From NCBI GenBank assembly GCA_016705005.1, contig JADIZB010000019.1:62001-126000 (forward strand): a stretch of 64,000 nt of DNA. Reading direction: 5' to 3'. Source of the stretch: Bacteroidales bacterium. Lineage in GTDB: Bacteria > Bacteroidota > Bacteroidia > Bacteroidales > Lentimicrobiaceae. Shown piece by piece: positions 1-10,064 of this stretch. The stretch's first letter is position 1; the number at the start of each line of letters is the position of its first letter. The notes below the pieces were generated by a model. The model ran no database searches and was not told the origin of the DNA. It saw only the letters and a list, made by a program, of their open reading frames with translations. The position numbers and the translations under genes were made by a program.

Positions 1-57
1 CCAGGCATAGGAACAACCTTTGCCTTTACTGTAAAAAAAGCATGATTAAGATTTTTT

Positions 58-1032
58 TCAGTTTTTCCGTTCTGTAGTAAAAATCACCAGTTCTTCCAGC
101 GATTTACGGGCCGGTGACATTTCGAAACCACTCAGCAACTCAATGGCCTGTCTGCGATATTCCAGCATCTGTTTTTCAGCATAGGCAATGCCCCCGGCAT
201 CCTTCACCTGTTGTATCAGCAATGCAACCCTCGCCGGATTATCATTGTGGTGCTTAACTGTATTGATGATCCTTCTCTTTTCCAGCCAGTCTGAATTGTT
301 CAGCAGGTAGATCAGCGGAAGAGTCATTTTCTTTTCCTTGATATCAATGCCATTGGGTTTCCCGGTTTCCAAACTCTTGCTATAATCAAAAAGATCGTCT
401 TTTATCTGGAATGCTATCCCTGTGAGCTCCCCAAACCGATGCAACCTTCGGATGGCATCCTTGTCGGCACCGGCTGATGCTGCACCGGAAGCACAACAGG
501 ATGCGATCAGAGAAGCCGTTTTCTTCCTGATAATCTCAAAATAAACATCTTCCTGAATATCAAGTCTGCGGGCTTTTTCGATCTGCAACAATTCCCCTTC
601 ACTCATCTCCCGGGTTGCATTTGAAACAATACGTAGTAATTCGAAATCATCGTTTTCAAGCGAAAGCAATAACCCTTTGGAAAGCAGGAAATCACCAATC
701 AGTACCGATATCTTGTTTTTCCAGAGTGCATTCAACGAAAAAAAACCTCTTCTTTCGTTCGAATCATCCACAACATCATCGTGAATGAGGGTGGCCGTGT
801 GCAAAAGCTCAATCAGCGATGCTGCCCTGTAAGTTGTCTCATTGACTCCGCCGCTGATTTCAGCAGTCAGGAAAACGAAAAGTGGCCGTATCTGTTTCCC
901 CTTGCGTTTGACAAGGTATGCGGTAATACGGTCAAGCAACGGAACCGAACTACGCATGGAATCTCTGAACTTCTTTTCAAATTCAATAATGTGATGTTCA
1001 ACCGGTGCTTTTATTTCGTTCAGTGATGCCAT
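58..1032 (-). CDS. Polyprenyl diphosphate synthase (trans-isoprenyl diphosphate synthase)
   Basis: This 324-residue protein condenses isopentenyl diphosphate onto an allylic diphosphate to make the long prenyl chain, most likely of menaquinone in this phylum. Both aspartate-rich Mg-binding motifs are visible: DDVVDD at residues 85-90, followed by a basic patch, and DDLFD at 212-216. The GKQIRP segment near residue 45 is the usual isopentenyl diphosphate binding region. Length and motif spacing fit the IspB/octaprenyl synthase group, but product chain length cannot be read with confidence. It is transcribed away from the divergent radical SAM gene. Confidence 0.93.
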   Translation of the reverse strand: MASLNEIKAPVEHHIIEFEKKFRDSMRSSVPLLDRITAYLVKRKGKQIRPLFVFLTAEISGGVNETTYRAASLIELLHTATLIHDDVVDDSNERRGFFSLNALWKNKISVLIGDFLLSKGLLLSLENDDFELLRIVSNATREMSEGELLQIEKARRLDIQEDVYFEIIRKKTASLIASCCASGAASAGADKDAIRRLHRFGELTGIAFQIKDDLFDYSKSLETGKPNGIDIKEKKMTLPLIYLLNNSDWLEKRRIINTVKHHNDNPARVALLIQQVKDAGGIAYAEKQMLEYRRQAIELLSGFEMSPARKSLEELVIFTTERKN

Positions 1033-1170
1033 ACAAAGGAATTATCCGGTATAAAAGTATGCATTTTTACTTTAAATCCGGGCGTTGTATTCACCGGGCA
1101 TTTAAAATAAAAAAGATTGCGCAAAGGCATTCTGCCATTGCAACTGACGTAAACACTGACCGTTAATTTG

Positions 1171-1178
1171 TACTTTTG
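1171..1178 (+). promoter_or_regulatory. Bacteroidota -7 promoter element (TACTTTTG)
   Basis: The sequence matches the TAnnTTTG -7 box of the Bacteroidota housekeeping sigma factor and lies 14 bases before the radical SAM start codon. No convincing -33 TTTG is seen at the usual spacing. Confidence 0.45.
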
Positions 1179-1192
1179 CGCAAAAATCTGCC

Positions 1193-1972
1193 ATGTCAGG
1201 CTTCCTATTTGATGATATAGTATTCGGACCGGTGAAAAGCCGCCGTTTCGGGGTTTCACTCGGAATCAACCTGCTGCCCGAGACCATGAAATACTGTTCC
1301 TTCAATTGTATTTACTGTGAATGCGGCCTTACCGCCCCCGATCAGGAACAGCATGCCCGTTTGTATTCCACGGAACAGGTAACCTCAGCACTGCATGAAC
1401 GTTTCAAAGTCCTTAAAACACAGGGTTTGGAACCCGACAATATTACTTTTGCAGGAAACGGCGAACCAACGCTACATCCCGGATTTAACATCATCATCGA
1501 CAATACCATAGAGCTCCGTGAAAAATATTTTCCGAAAGCAAAAATAACCGTCCTGTCGAATGCAACACGCCTTCATGTCCCTTCAGTTAAGGAAGCACTC
1601 CTGAAAATTGACAATAATGTATTGAAACTGGATGCCGGAAGCGAAGAAATGTTCAGAAGGATCAACCGTCCGGCATCTCCGGTTAAGCTTTCCACGATCA
1701 TTGATAATCTGGCTTCATTTCAAGGAAAGCTGATTATCCAGACCCTTTTTCTGCGTGGAATCATAAACAATCAGGTTGTTGATAATACTGCTGAAAAAGA
1801 ATTAACCCTGTGGCTTGAACACCTTGAAAGAATAAAACCGGCCCTGGTTATGCTTTATTCAGTATCACGTGAAACGCCGGAACAAAACATAGAAAAAGTT
1901 AGTAAGGATGAAATGCTTCTGATTGCAGGTAAACTTGATTCAATGCAAATCCCCTGTGAAGTATTTGAATAA
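1193..1972 (+). CDS. Radical SAM protein (COG0731-like)
   Basis: A 259-residue radical S-adenosylmethionine enzyme. The CxxxCxxC cluster motif is at residues 35-42 (C35, C39, C42) and should bind the [4Fe-4S] cluster that cleaves SAM. The N-terminal block FGPVKSRRFGVSLGIN and the following FAGNGEPTLHPGF (the GGE-like SAM-binding segment) are typical of a family of stand-alone radical SAM proteins related by sequence to wyosine-type tRNA-modifying enzymes. The actual substrate is unknown. It is a single gene with its own -7 element. Confidence 0.85.
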   Translation: MSGFLFDDIVFGPVKSRRFGVSLGINLLPETMKYCSFNCIYCECGLTAPDQEQHARLYSTEQVTSALHERFKVLKTQGLEPDNITFAGNGEPTLHPGFNIIIDNTIELREKYFPKAKITVLSNATRLHVPSVKEALLKIDNNVLKLDAGSEEMFRRINRPASPVKLSTIIDNLASFQGKLIIQTLFLRGIINNQVVDNTAEKELTLWLEHLERIKPALVMLYSVSRETPEQNIEKVSKDEMLLIAGKLDSMQIPCEVFE

Positions 1973-2040
1973 GTCTGATCGGCCCAATGCCCGGGTTGAT
2001 TCATCTTCAGTTACAGTCTCTATACCTGAAAGCCTTTCAT

Positions 2041-2048
2041 TATCTTTG
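2041..2048 (+). promoter_or_regulatory. Candidate -7 promoter element (TATCTTTG)
   Basis: TAnnTTTG match 105 bases upstream of the small repeat-protein gene. No -33 box is evident, so the assignment is tentative. Confidence 0.3.
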
Positions 2049-2152
2049 CCCTGTTATGTTCGGTCAAAGGAATCAGTTACTCTTTCTTAGCTCCTTCATT
2101 GGGAACATTGATTGAATTTCAGGCTTAATACTCATTTTTCGATTCAGTACCA

Positions 2153-2551
2153 ATGCTCGATTATCCAACAAAAATCCTTGTTGCCTTTGGGGAAACATTC
2201 AGCGGCAACGATGAAATTCTGGGTTGGCTGTTGAAGAATGGCTATCCGGAACTGGCGGCTCTTTCGAGTGCCATCAGGGGAAGTGAAGAGGCTTTTGGCT
2301 GGCTGATGACCCACGGGTTCCCTCAACTGGCTGCTCTTGACAGTGCTATAGACGATGATAAAAAAGCCTACTTCTGGCTCAATCATCACAAACACTTTTT
2401 TCTTGCCGTATTATCAGATGCGGTACACAATCAGCCTGAGGCAATAGACTGGCTGACCCGGAATGATCTCAGTGTTTTTCTGATGATTGCGGCAAAAATC
2501 AGGCATTTCAGGGATAACCAGATCTTTGATCATCATAAAATGCATTTCTAA
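2153..2551 (+). CDS. Small tandem-repeat protein of unknown function
   Basis: A 132-residue protein without signal peptide or recognised domain. Residues from about 13 to 112 are four consecutive repeats of exactly 25 residues. Each contains a W-L pair at positions 13-14 and a hydrophobic end such as PELAAL or PQLAAL. The repeat reads roughly as an acidic turn, a helix with the W-L pair, G-[YF]-P, then a second short helix, so an alpha-alpha solenoid is likely. The first two repeats are closest to each other and the last two have diverged. A scaffold or protein-binding role is possible; no function can be assigned. Confidence 0.65.
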   Translation: MLDYPTKILVAFGETFSGNDEILGWLLKNGYPELAALSSAIRGSEEAFGWLMTHGFPQLAALDSAIDDDKKAYFWLNHHKHFFLAVLSDAVHNQPEAIDWLTRNDLSVFLMIAAKIRHFRDNQIFDHHKMHF

Positions 2552-2575
2552 AAAAAACCCGGTGTTCAACCGGGC
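2551..2575 (-). terminator. Rho-independent terminator of nrdJ
   Basis: Read on the minus strand, the hairpin arms CCCGGT and ACCGGG (2569-2574 and 2558-2563) close a short loop and are followed by a run of Ts just past the nrdJ stop codon. The stop codon of the convergent repeat-protein gene lies in the same segment. Confidence 0.75.
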
Positions 2576-2594
2576 TCTTCATTGTTAATCTGTA

Positions 2595-5325
2595 TTATCC
2601 GCACTTTGAATAACCACAATGCTTGCAGGTAAGACAACCTTCCTTATAGATCAGTCCGTCTTTTTCCTTGCATTGGGGGCATTCCTGTTTGGTATTAACG
2701 GTTGTACCATCAGGTATGTATTTCTTCAATGAGCGGACCACCCCGTTTTTCCATGTTGTAATGCTATCATTGTCAAAATTCAGGTTCTCAATAAGGGTCA
2801 CAAGAAACGGCAGGGGCATACCATGACGCAGAATCCCTGAAATCAGCTTGGCGTAATTCCAGTATTCTTTATTGAAGGAGCGCGACAACCCTTCGATGGT
2901 GATTTTATAATTTTCCTTGTCAAGGAACTGAAAGTCGTAACGGGCTCGTTCGTTGTCTTCCTTACTCCGGATGACCCATCCTTTCTGAACCCATGAAGGC
3001 AGGTAAAATCCATCGGCTTTCCCGGTAAAAATCTCGTACGGTTTTCCATCGAGTAACCCGATCACAGCAATCCACTTTTCGTAATCATTCTGAAATCTTA
3101 CCACATCGGCTTCCATCTTCTGAGGTCTTGGTGGAGCTTTTGTTTCGTGGAATTCTGTTATTTCTTCCTTTTTTTCATTGCTTACCAGAACACCGGATCG
3201 TGAGCCATCACGATAGATGGTCATCCCTTTGCAACCACTTTCCCATGCCGTGAGGTAAACCTGGCTAACCAGATCTTCGGTAGCATCTTTCGGGAGGTTC
3301 ACGGTTACGCTGATTGAATGGTCAACCCATTTCTGAATCTGACCCTGCATTTTAACCTTACTTACCCAGTCAATGTCGTTGGAAGTTGCTTTGTAATAGG
3401 GTGATTTCTCAATCAGTGTGCTGGAGTCTCTCATCATCAAATTTCTTAACTTTCTCAGGATCATAACCATTCACAGTTAGCCATTCCATAAACTTCGGGT
3501 GGAACACATTGTACTCTTCCCACGAATCACCGATTTCATCGACAAAGGTCACATTCACGTTTTTATCGTTTGGGTTGACCTTCCGGCGGCGTTTGTAACT
3601 GACCATGAAAACCGGTTCAATTCCTGAGGTAGTCTGCGTACAGATGCTTACACTGCCTGTTGGGGCAATGGTGAGCATGGCGATATTCCTTCGGCCCTGC
3701 TTTTCCATTTTTTCATAGACTTCCGGAGCAGCTTCTTTCAACCGCTGAATGAAAGGGTTATTCATCTCTCTTTTGAAGTCATATATCGGGAAAGCGCCAC
3801 GTTCGCCGGCCAAATCGGCTGAGGAGCCATAAACCTGAATGGCAAGCATTTTATGTACTTCAACAGAGAAATTTGTTGCTTCTTCTGTTCCATAACGAAG
3901 GCCCAGAGCAGCAAGCATATCGCCTTCAGCAGTAATTCCAATTCCTGTGCGACGGCCCTTCAGGGTCTTTTCACGGATATTTTCCCACATCTTGCGCTCG
4001 ATGCGTTTAATCTCATCATCTTCAGGATCAGCAATTACCTTCTTCAGGATTGCTTCGATTTTTTCACTCTCAAGGTCAATGATATCATCCATGATCCTGA
4101 GTGCCATTGCAGCATGTTTCCTGAACAGATCAAAATTAAAGGTTGCCTGTGGTGTGAAAGGATTCTCAACATAAGCATAAAGGTTGATGGCAAGCAGCCT
4201 GCAGCTGTCGTAAGGACAGAGCGGAATTTCACCACAAGGATTTGTTGACAGGGTTTTGAATCCAAGATCGGCATAACAATCGGGAACGGATTCCCTGATG
4301 ACGGTATCCCAGAAGAGGACACCGGGTTCAGCCGATTTCCAGGCATTGTGAATAATCTTGTTCCACAAACCCTGCGCATCTATTTCCTGTACCTTAGAGG
4401 GTTTATCAGAAAAAATCGGGTACTGCTGGCGATATGGAATATTGCCAACGACCGATTGCATAAAATCGTCATCTATTTTGACTGATACATTCGCCCCTGT
4501 TACCTTACCCTGCTCCAGTTTGGCGTCGATAAAACGCTCAGCATCCGGATGCTTCACTGATATGGTCAGCATAAGGGCTCCGCGACGGCCATCCTGGGCA
4601 ACTTCGCGTGTGGAGTTGGAATAGCGTTCCATAAAAGGAACAATGCCGGTTGAAGTAAGCGCACTGTTTTTAACCGGACTTCCGGTCGGTCTGATGTGTG
4701 AAAGGTCATGTCCGACCCCACCCCGACGCTTCATCAACTGCACCTGCTCCTGATCAATCTTCATGATTCCCCCATAGGAATCATAATTTCCATCACCTCC
4801 GATTACAAAACAATTGGAAAGGGAAGATACCTGAAAATTATTGCCGATACCTGCCATTGGGCTCCCCTGAGGGATAATATAACGAAAATCACGGAACAGT
4901 TCAAACAAAATCTCTTCACTCAGTGGATTCGGATATTTTTGTTCAATTCTGGCAACTTCCGATGCGATACGACGATGCATATCATCCGGTGAAAGCTCAT
5001 ATATTCTGCCATCACTGTCCTTCAGTGCATATTTGTTCATCCATACATTTGCAGCAAGTGTATCGCCTTTAAAATACACTGTAGCTTCCTCCATGATCTC
5101 TTCGTGGGTGTATGATTTCAATGTTTTCTTTTCCTTAATCAAAGGTTTGATTTCAAGTGCCTGTTCTTCCATTATTTCATTTACGTGTACCGGGTTATTT
5201 TCTATTGATTCAGGGGCAACAGGTCGCACACGCTTCTCGAGCATCTCATCGTAAAGATTGCTTTTTCTGGTTTTCTCATCCTTTTCAGTAATCTCTTCAA
5301 AATTGGCAAACAGGTTGATATCCAT
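2595..5325 (-). CDS. nrdJ: Adenosylcobalamin-dependent (class II) ribonucleotide reductase, interrupted by a frameshift
   Basis: Reduces ribonucleotides to deoxyribonucleotides using a cobalamin-generated radical, so it works with or without oxygen. The larger part (5325 down to 3409, 638 residues) holds the N-terminal region, the LSNCFV segment with a conserved Cys, and STNPCGEIPL, the NPCGE active-site loop. The second part is open from 3470 down to 2595 and continues with SPYYKATSNDIDW. It ends in a Cys-rich tail (CPQC...CLTC...CGYSKCG) that binds Zn and re-reduces the active site. The frames differ by one extra base between about 3410 and 3435: the conserved text leaves frame after DDERLQ and resumes at LIEKSPYY. 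Joined, the protein is about 910 residues. A base-calling insertion is the simplest explanation, as the enzyme is probably essential. Confidence 0.9.
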
Positions 5326-5877
5326 AGCTACCTCTTAAATGATGGTTTTGCAATATTTGAGTGGTCTTTCTTTATTTATCTGTTTTGCAACGATTTACTG
5401 GCTTTATAAACCGTTTTTCACAGTATGACCAAGATACAACAGCCTTTGTTTCCCTTCAAAATTGAATTATTAACAATCGGTTGTTTTAACCCTGTAAATA
5501 ACTGAAACCGAAAATGTAATAGCCTTAATAATTATTTTTTGGCGTACTTCTCAGGCGTTCTATTGTAGTGGTGTAAGCTGGATTGATCAATAAACTGATT
5601 ATCAGATTTTAAGCTGAAAGCCGCGCTGGTGTTGCCGGAATGCAAATGTCGCTAAAGTTTGAAACAGGCTGGGGGTAAAAATTTCCACAAAGGCCCGGGA
5701 GTTATTAACAATTCAAATGCTCATAATCGCCTTTGAAATTTGAACATTCAACCGCAGGAAATATCACTCTGAAAATCTGTATCTTGTGGGATTCAATACA
5801 TAAGATTCTGCCATATATTGCAGATAATTGCCCAAAACCCGGGCTCCTTCAAACCATTTATGTTGCCGGTCCTTTTG
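5326..5877. other. Intergenic region upstream of nrdJ
   Basis: About 550 bases without a supported gene. The half closest to nrdJ is the presumed promoter region but shows no clear TAnnTTTG box. An everted repeat, TTAACAA-N4-TTGTTTTAA, lies at about 5470-5490. No cobalamin-riboswitch core could be recognised by eye. Confidence 0.4.
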
Positions 5878-8800
5878 TTAGAAATCCAGACTGAGTGAGA
5901 TATAGAATACAGGTTTATTAACAACCATATCCTCTATTCCCCAGGCATAATCGGCCCTGAGATAATAACCCAAAAGCCGGGCTCTTGCTCCGAATCCAAG
6001 ACCGCCCACCAAAGGCTGGCGTTGCTCACGCACCGTAATCAGAAGGCCGCCCTTGCGAATAACCCGTGTAAACAACGCATTGTCATCAGAATAAGGTGTG
6101 AGTCCGGTCCAGGCTGTTCCAAGGTCTCCAAAAGCTACAATTTGAAAATTGTTGATAAAATCAGAACGCAAAGGTCTGTTAGCCAGGTAGCTGAATATCG
6201 GGAAACGCAGTTCAGAGTTAATTACAGCAAAACTGTTGCCGTTCCTGACATTCTGATAAAAGCCCCTCATATTGGTTGCCAGGGTTTGGTAAGCATAATT
6301 TTGTGTATAATCTATCGGTGCTTCAGTGGTAAACTTTGGTGTTAGCCATGTATCAACACCACCCATATAATAAATCAGTTTACTCTTTCCAAAAGAGGTA
6401 CTGGTAGCAAACCGGTTTGCCCAGATGAAATTCCGGTGGATGGGAAGATAATGCCTCACATCAAAACCCAGCACCGACATATTGGTATTCTTCATGTCGC
6501 CATCAATCTGATAATAATACTCTCCGAACAACTTCATCCGCATCCCGTCATAAAGATTTAACCCAAGCGGACGGGTAGCGTCATAAGTCAGTTCCCCTTT
6601 GACCGAAGCCCAGTAACGGTTTATGTCAGGCTGCCTGAGATTGTACTGATCGGTCGACATGTAAACAGCCCGGTCTTTGCGCAAAGCAAAAGTACCTTTC
6701 AGGCTCAGCAAAGGATTAAATGGGTATTTAAGAATGTAGTGCAATTCATGTATCCTGAATCTGACAATAGAATATAAACTTGTTTGCTCAATAGACTGAC
6801 GGTGAAAGAATATTTCCCGGTCGAGCCGGTTCTTAAGATTGGCGATGCTGATAACATATTCATTGTTAACCAGGTTAAAGTCGAGCCTTACCCCCGCAAC
6901 TATGCGATAATCTTCGAGCAGATCCGAGAGCCCGACTTTAAAAAAGGCATTCAATCCCGGAGTAAGAAAAATTGGACCATACCCACCCGAAAAGGGCTGG
7001 TATGAGGAACTCAGAAAAGTAAAATCAAGCTGGCTGACCAACTCGTTGACCGAATATTCAACATTATAATTCCGTTGTTTGGGAATCACAAACCCGTCTT
7101 TGAACACGCCGGATTGATTAACCGATCTGACTCCTGATTTTATGCTTTCTCCTTGCGAAATATCATATTGTTGCAGATTCAGAGCCGAATCCTTTTCCGG
7201 AACAACAGGCTCTCCTACATACACATTTACAAACTTTTTCCTCAAAACCTTCTCCTCCTGCTTACTATTTTTGTCTACACCGGAGGGTTTCACATTACTT
7301 ATTGCCAGCATCTTCTGCTCCATATAGCGGGTAGGCGGGGGCTGCTCAACCAATACATCAGCTGTTGAAGGCTGATCATACAGGTAAATAGAGCGCCTCT
7401 GACCTGCATGGATTATTTCTGCAATTTTACCTGTTTGCCACGAGGCATCATGAGAAACAACATTTCTGGCATAGTTAGTCATCGGGAAAGACCTTGTGAA
7501 ATACCGGTAATGCGCAGCAGTGTCAACATGGGTTATTACACTGTCAAATCTTGCCAGGAAACGGTTTTGTATACCGTTTTCATCACTGAGGTAAGATAAA
7601 AACCCCGGCTTGAATTCAATGGGTTGTGATTCATTGGCATTGGGGGTATTGGTGATTCTCCTCAGCGTCTTTCCCTTCCCGGAATAGTCAAATACAAAAA
7701 GATCATGATTGGAAGGGAGCCCGGGTCGGTCAAGTTTCGGATCTTCGGCAAGGGTATCGGTAGGGCGGTTTGAACTGAACACAACCTGGGTGTTGTTCCT
7801 GACAAAAACCGGATTCAGGTCATTGTATACATCTTTGGTGATCTGTTCTGATGAAGAGGATGCTACATTGAACACATAAATATCCGACTGTCCTTTTCTG
7901 ATGGCTGACATCACCAGATTTCGTCCATCTGCTGAATACGAAAAATCAAGGATTTTCTGGTATCCGTATATAAACTGCCATGTTCTTTTACGGGTCTCAA
8001 GATTATACTGATAGAACCTGATCTCTCCCTTCTTTTCAGTTATGATGGCAAGAATCCGGTTCCCCGGATGAAATTCCATCAAAGGGTAGGTATAATCCAC
8101 TTTCTCATTCAAACGCTGACCCTGCCGGTAGATGCAACGGGCTTTCTTTTTCCGGATGTCGTAAAGCCAAACCTTAACCTGACCCGACTGATTACTAATC
8201 CAGGCTATATTCCGGCCATCACCGTTTATTCTGACACGGTCGTAAACCACCTCTTTTCTAACTTTTTTCTGTACTGCAGAAATGGATGGCAGACTGCGTC
8301 CGGCATCTGAATTATTATATTGCTCCCGACAGGCGTCGTACCACTCTTTGACAAGATTCCTGAATGAAATATTCAGAACATATAAGAACCCGGTTTCAAC
8401 ATTTCTGCTGATCCTTGACAGGTAAATGATGTTAGGAATCGTTTGTTTGCCGTATTTGTCGGCGATATACTTCCATATACTATGTCCTGCATACATGGCA
8501 TCTTCACCGGTAAGATGGTTGAATTTGCGGTAACGGCCGGTGACAATCCCATCCCTGACATAGTTGTCGATTTCGGTACTCCATTCTTCAGAAATATACG
8601 ATACGAGCCCGTCGATAAACCATGGAGGCATATTCATCAGCGTTGCATTGGTAATTTGCCTTCCAAGCGACCCCCCGTAAATTGACTGGTCAATCAGCAC
8701 CCTGGCCATGCCGGCCCTGATTTGTTTCTCGAAATTGTTGTAATTCCCGTCGAAGTATATAAAAACCTTATTTGCGATGATGTGAGTAATACCACCTATG

Positions 8801-9177
8801 TTATACTGCTGCTCACTTACGAGGCCAATATTGCTTTGCCGGAGATCAGTCAGGGAATTAAAAATGACAAACTGAACTTTATCAGTAATTCTGGTTTCAT
8901 ATACCTGCTCCAGTTCCGGTAGTATTTCCTTCGCATATCGGGCGGTATAAATGGCCAGTTCTTTACCGTTCAGGTAAAAATAAGTATCAAAATCGTTGAA
9001 ACGGTAATATGTCCACAGGAAGTCGCCATATTGAACCCTGCTCTTCCCGAAAGGCATCTGAGAACCATTATAAAATTGTGCACCTGACCATGACGATATC
9101 AACAACAGACCACCTGTCAGAAACAAGGTGGCTTTTGTCCGGATAATCTGGCAGAAGTTCAGCAGAGGGTAGTACAT
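5878..9177 (-). CDS. Large envelope protein: peptidase-MA-like domain, PD40 beta-propeller, outer-membrane barrel
   Basis: A 1099-residue exported protein. A hydrophobic segment near residues 15-33 serves as signal peptide. Residues about 40-290 resemble the peptidase-MA-like domain placed before propellers in Bacteroidota, but no HExxH zinc motif is present where it would be expected (the segment reads FEKQIRAGMARVLID), so this copy is probably not a metalloprotease. Residues about 310-560 contain TolB/PD40-type propeller strands such as FSSNRPTD. The last 350 residues are alternating beta strands ending in a terminal Phe (ISLSLDF), as in BamA/TamA-like outer-membrane barrels. The barrel would anchor the protein in the outer membrane. 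Function unknown. Confidence 0.8.
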   Translation of the reverse strand: MYYPLLNFCQIIRTKATLFLTGGLLLISSWSGAQFYNGSQMPFGKSRVQYGDFLWTYYRFNDFDTYFYLNGKELAIYTARYAKEILPELEQVYETRITDKVQFVIFNSLTDLRQSNIGLVSEQQYNIGGITHIIANKVFIYFDGNYNNFEKQIRAGMARVLIDQSIYGGSLGRQITNATLMNMPPWFIDGLVSYISEEWSTEIDNYVRDGIVTGRYRKFNHLTGEDAMYAGHSIWKYIADKYGKQTIPNIIYLSRISRNVETGFLYVLNISFRNLVKEWYDACREQYNNSDAGRSLPSISAVQKKVRKEVVYDRVRINGDGRNIAWISNQSGQVKVWLYDIRKKKARCIYRQGQRLNEKVDYTYPLMEFHPGNRILAIITEKKGEIRFYQYNLETRKRTWQFIYGYQKILDFSYSADGRNLVMSAIRKGQSDIYVFNVASSSSEQITKDVYNDLNPVFVRNNTQVVFSSNRPTDTLAEDPKLDRPGLPSNHDLFVFDYSGKGKTLRRITNTPNANESQPIEFKPGFLSYLSDENGIQNRFLARFDSVITHVDTAAHYRYFTRSFPMTNYARNVVSHDASWQTGKIAEIIHAGQRRSIYLYDQPSTADVLVEQPPPTRYMEQKMLAISNVKPSGVDKNSKQEEKVLRKKFVNVYVGEPVVPEKDSALNLQQYDISQGESIKSGVRSVNQSGVFKDGFVIPKQRNYNVEYSVNELVSQLDFTFLSSSYQPFSGGYGPIFLTPGLNAFFKVGLSDLLEDYRIVAGVRLDFNLVNNEYVISIANLKNRLDREIFFHRQSIEQTSLYSIVRFRIHELHYILKYPFNPLLSLKGTFALRKDRAVYMSTDQYNLRQPDINRYWASVKGELTYDATRPLGLNLYDGMRMKLFGEYYYQIDGDMKNTNMSVLGFDVRHYLPIHRNFIWANRFATSTSFGKSKLIYYMGGVDTWLTPKFTTEAPIDYTQNYAYQTLATNMRGFYQNVRNGNSFAVINSELRFPIFSYLANRPLRSDFINNFQIVAFGDLGTAWTGLTPYSDDNALFTRVIRKGGLLITVREQRQPLVGGLGFGARARLLGYYLRADYAWGIEDMVVNKPVFYISLSLDF

Positions 9178-9376
9178 TGAGCTTATCGGATTCTGGTTGA
9201 GTATGCTAAAATAATAAAAAATATCCGGTTTCTCCCATTTTGCCCGGTACCGGGGTAGAATTGCCGCAAATGTTGTACCGTAATTGCATGAAAAATAAAA
9301 ACCTTTAACCGGAAACGATTATTTATACAATTAATGGTTAATGCAGAACCGGGCAGTTTGATTATTGCTTAAAAAC

Positions 9377-9384
9377 TACCTTTG
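9377..9384 (+). promoter_or_regulatory. Bacteroidota -7 promoter element (TACCTTTG)
   Basis: TAnnTTTG match 28 bases before the MBL hydrolase start. A TTTG at 9357-9360 is the nearest -33-like motif, but its spacing of 16 is shorter than usual. Confidence 0.45.
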
Positions 9385-9412
9385 CAGGCTGTAACGATAA
9401 AATATACACAAT

Positions 9413-10051
9413 ATGATCACCATAAAAATATTTGTATTTAACGCTTTTGAGGTAAATTCATTCGTTCTTTTTGATGAAACCGGCGAATGCATCATTGTTG
9501 ATCCGGGTTGTTATTCAACTGAGGAAAAAGAGACTCTCACCCGATTTATTGATGAGAATAAACTTAAACCAGTAGTTCTTGTGAATACCCATTTTCACAT
9601 CGACCACATTCTGGGAAACCATTATTTATGCCAAAGATATGGGTTGACCCCGACAGGTCATGCGGGTGGCAGCATGTTCTGGCGAACAGCACGTGAATTC
9701 GGCAGCGTTTTTAATCTGAAGGTTGACGAAGTAGAAAAGCCCGGGATTTTTGTTGTGGATGGTGACACAATCCGGTTCGGGAAGGCAACTCTTGAAGTCA
9801 GGTACACCCCCGGCCATGCCGATGGAAGCATATGCCTGGTGAGCCATGAGCAGAAATTCGTAATCGCAGGGGATGTCCTGTTTTATGGTTCCATAGGAAG
9901 AACAGATTTACCAACCGGTGATTTTGACTCCCTGATGGAAAGCATAAAAAACAGCTTATGGACCCTTGGCGAAGATTATACCGTTTATCCGGGGCATGGC
10001 CCCGAAACAAGCATCGGATTCGAACGGAGGAACAATCCGTTTTTACAGTAG
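9413..10051 (+). CDS. MBL-fold metallo-hydrolase (glyoxalase II-like)
   Basis: A 212-residue cytoplasmic metallo-beta-lactamase-fold hydrolase. The zinc ligands of the family are visible: H60-x-H62-x-D64-H65, then H135 in TPGHADG, D154 in AGDVLF and H195 in YPGHGPE. The pattern is that of short glyoxalase-II-like thioester hydrolases, which cleave S-acylglutathione or similar thioesters. The true substrate in this organism is not known. It lies tail to tail with the glycosyltransferase gene, 13 bases apart. Confidence 0.9.
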   Translation: MITIKIFVFNAFEVNSFVLFDETGECIIVDPGCYSTEEKETLTRFIDENKLKPVVLVNTHFHIDHILGNHYLCQRYGLTPTGHAGGSMFWRTAREFGSVFNLKVDEVEKPGIFVVDGDTIRFGKATLEVRYTPGHADGSICLVSHEQKFVIAGDVLFYGSIGRTDLPTGDFDSLMESIKNSLWTLGEDYTVYPGHGPETSIGFERRNNPFLQ

Positions 10052-10064
10052 AAAATGCCCGGAA

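Noticed and set aside
1..57. Possible start of another minus-strand gene at the window edge (ATG at 6-8)
   Set aside because: Only two or three codons are in the window; no support is possible.
2843..3049. Short minus-strand open frame inside nrdJ
   Set aside because: It is an out-of-frame shadow within the conserved nrdJ sequence; nothing supports its translation.
3400..3440. Programmed +1 frameshift in nrdJ
   Set aside because: The first frame ends in TGA, but there is no prfB-like slippery codon or internal Shine-Dalgarno sequence, and two other genes have similar single-base breaks, so an artefact is more likely. Kept only as a note in the finding.
5326..5877. Cobalamin riboswitch upstream of nrdJ
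   Set aside because: The sequence lacks a recognisable B12-box core by eye. A covariance-model search would settle it: a significant hit would support it, none would refute it.
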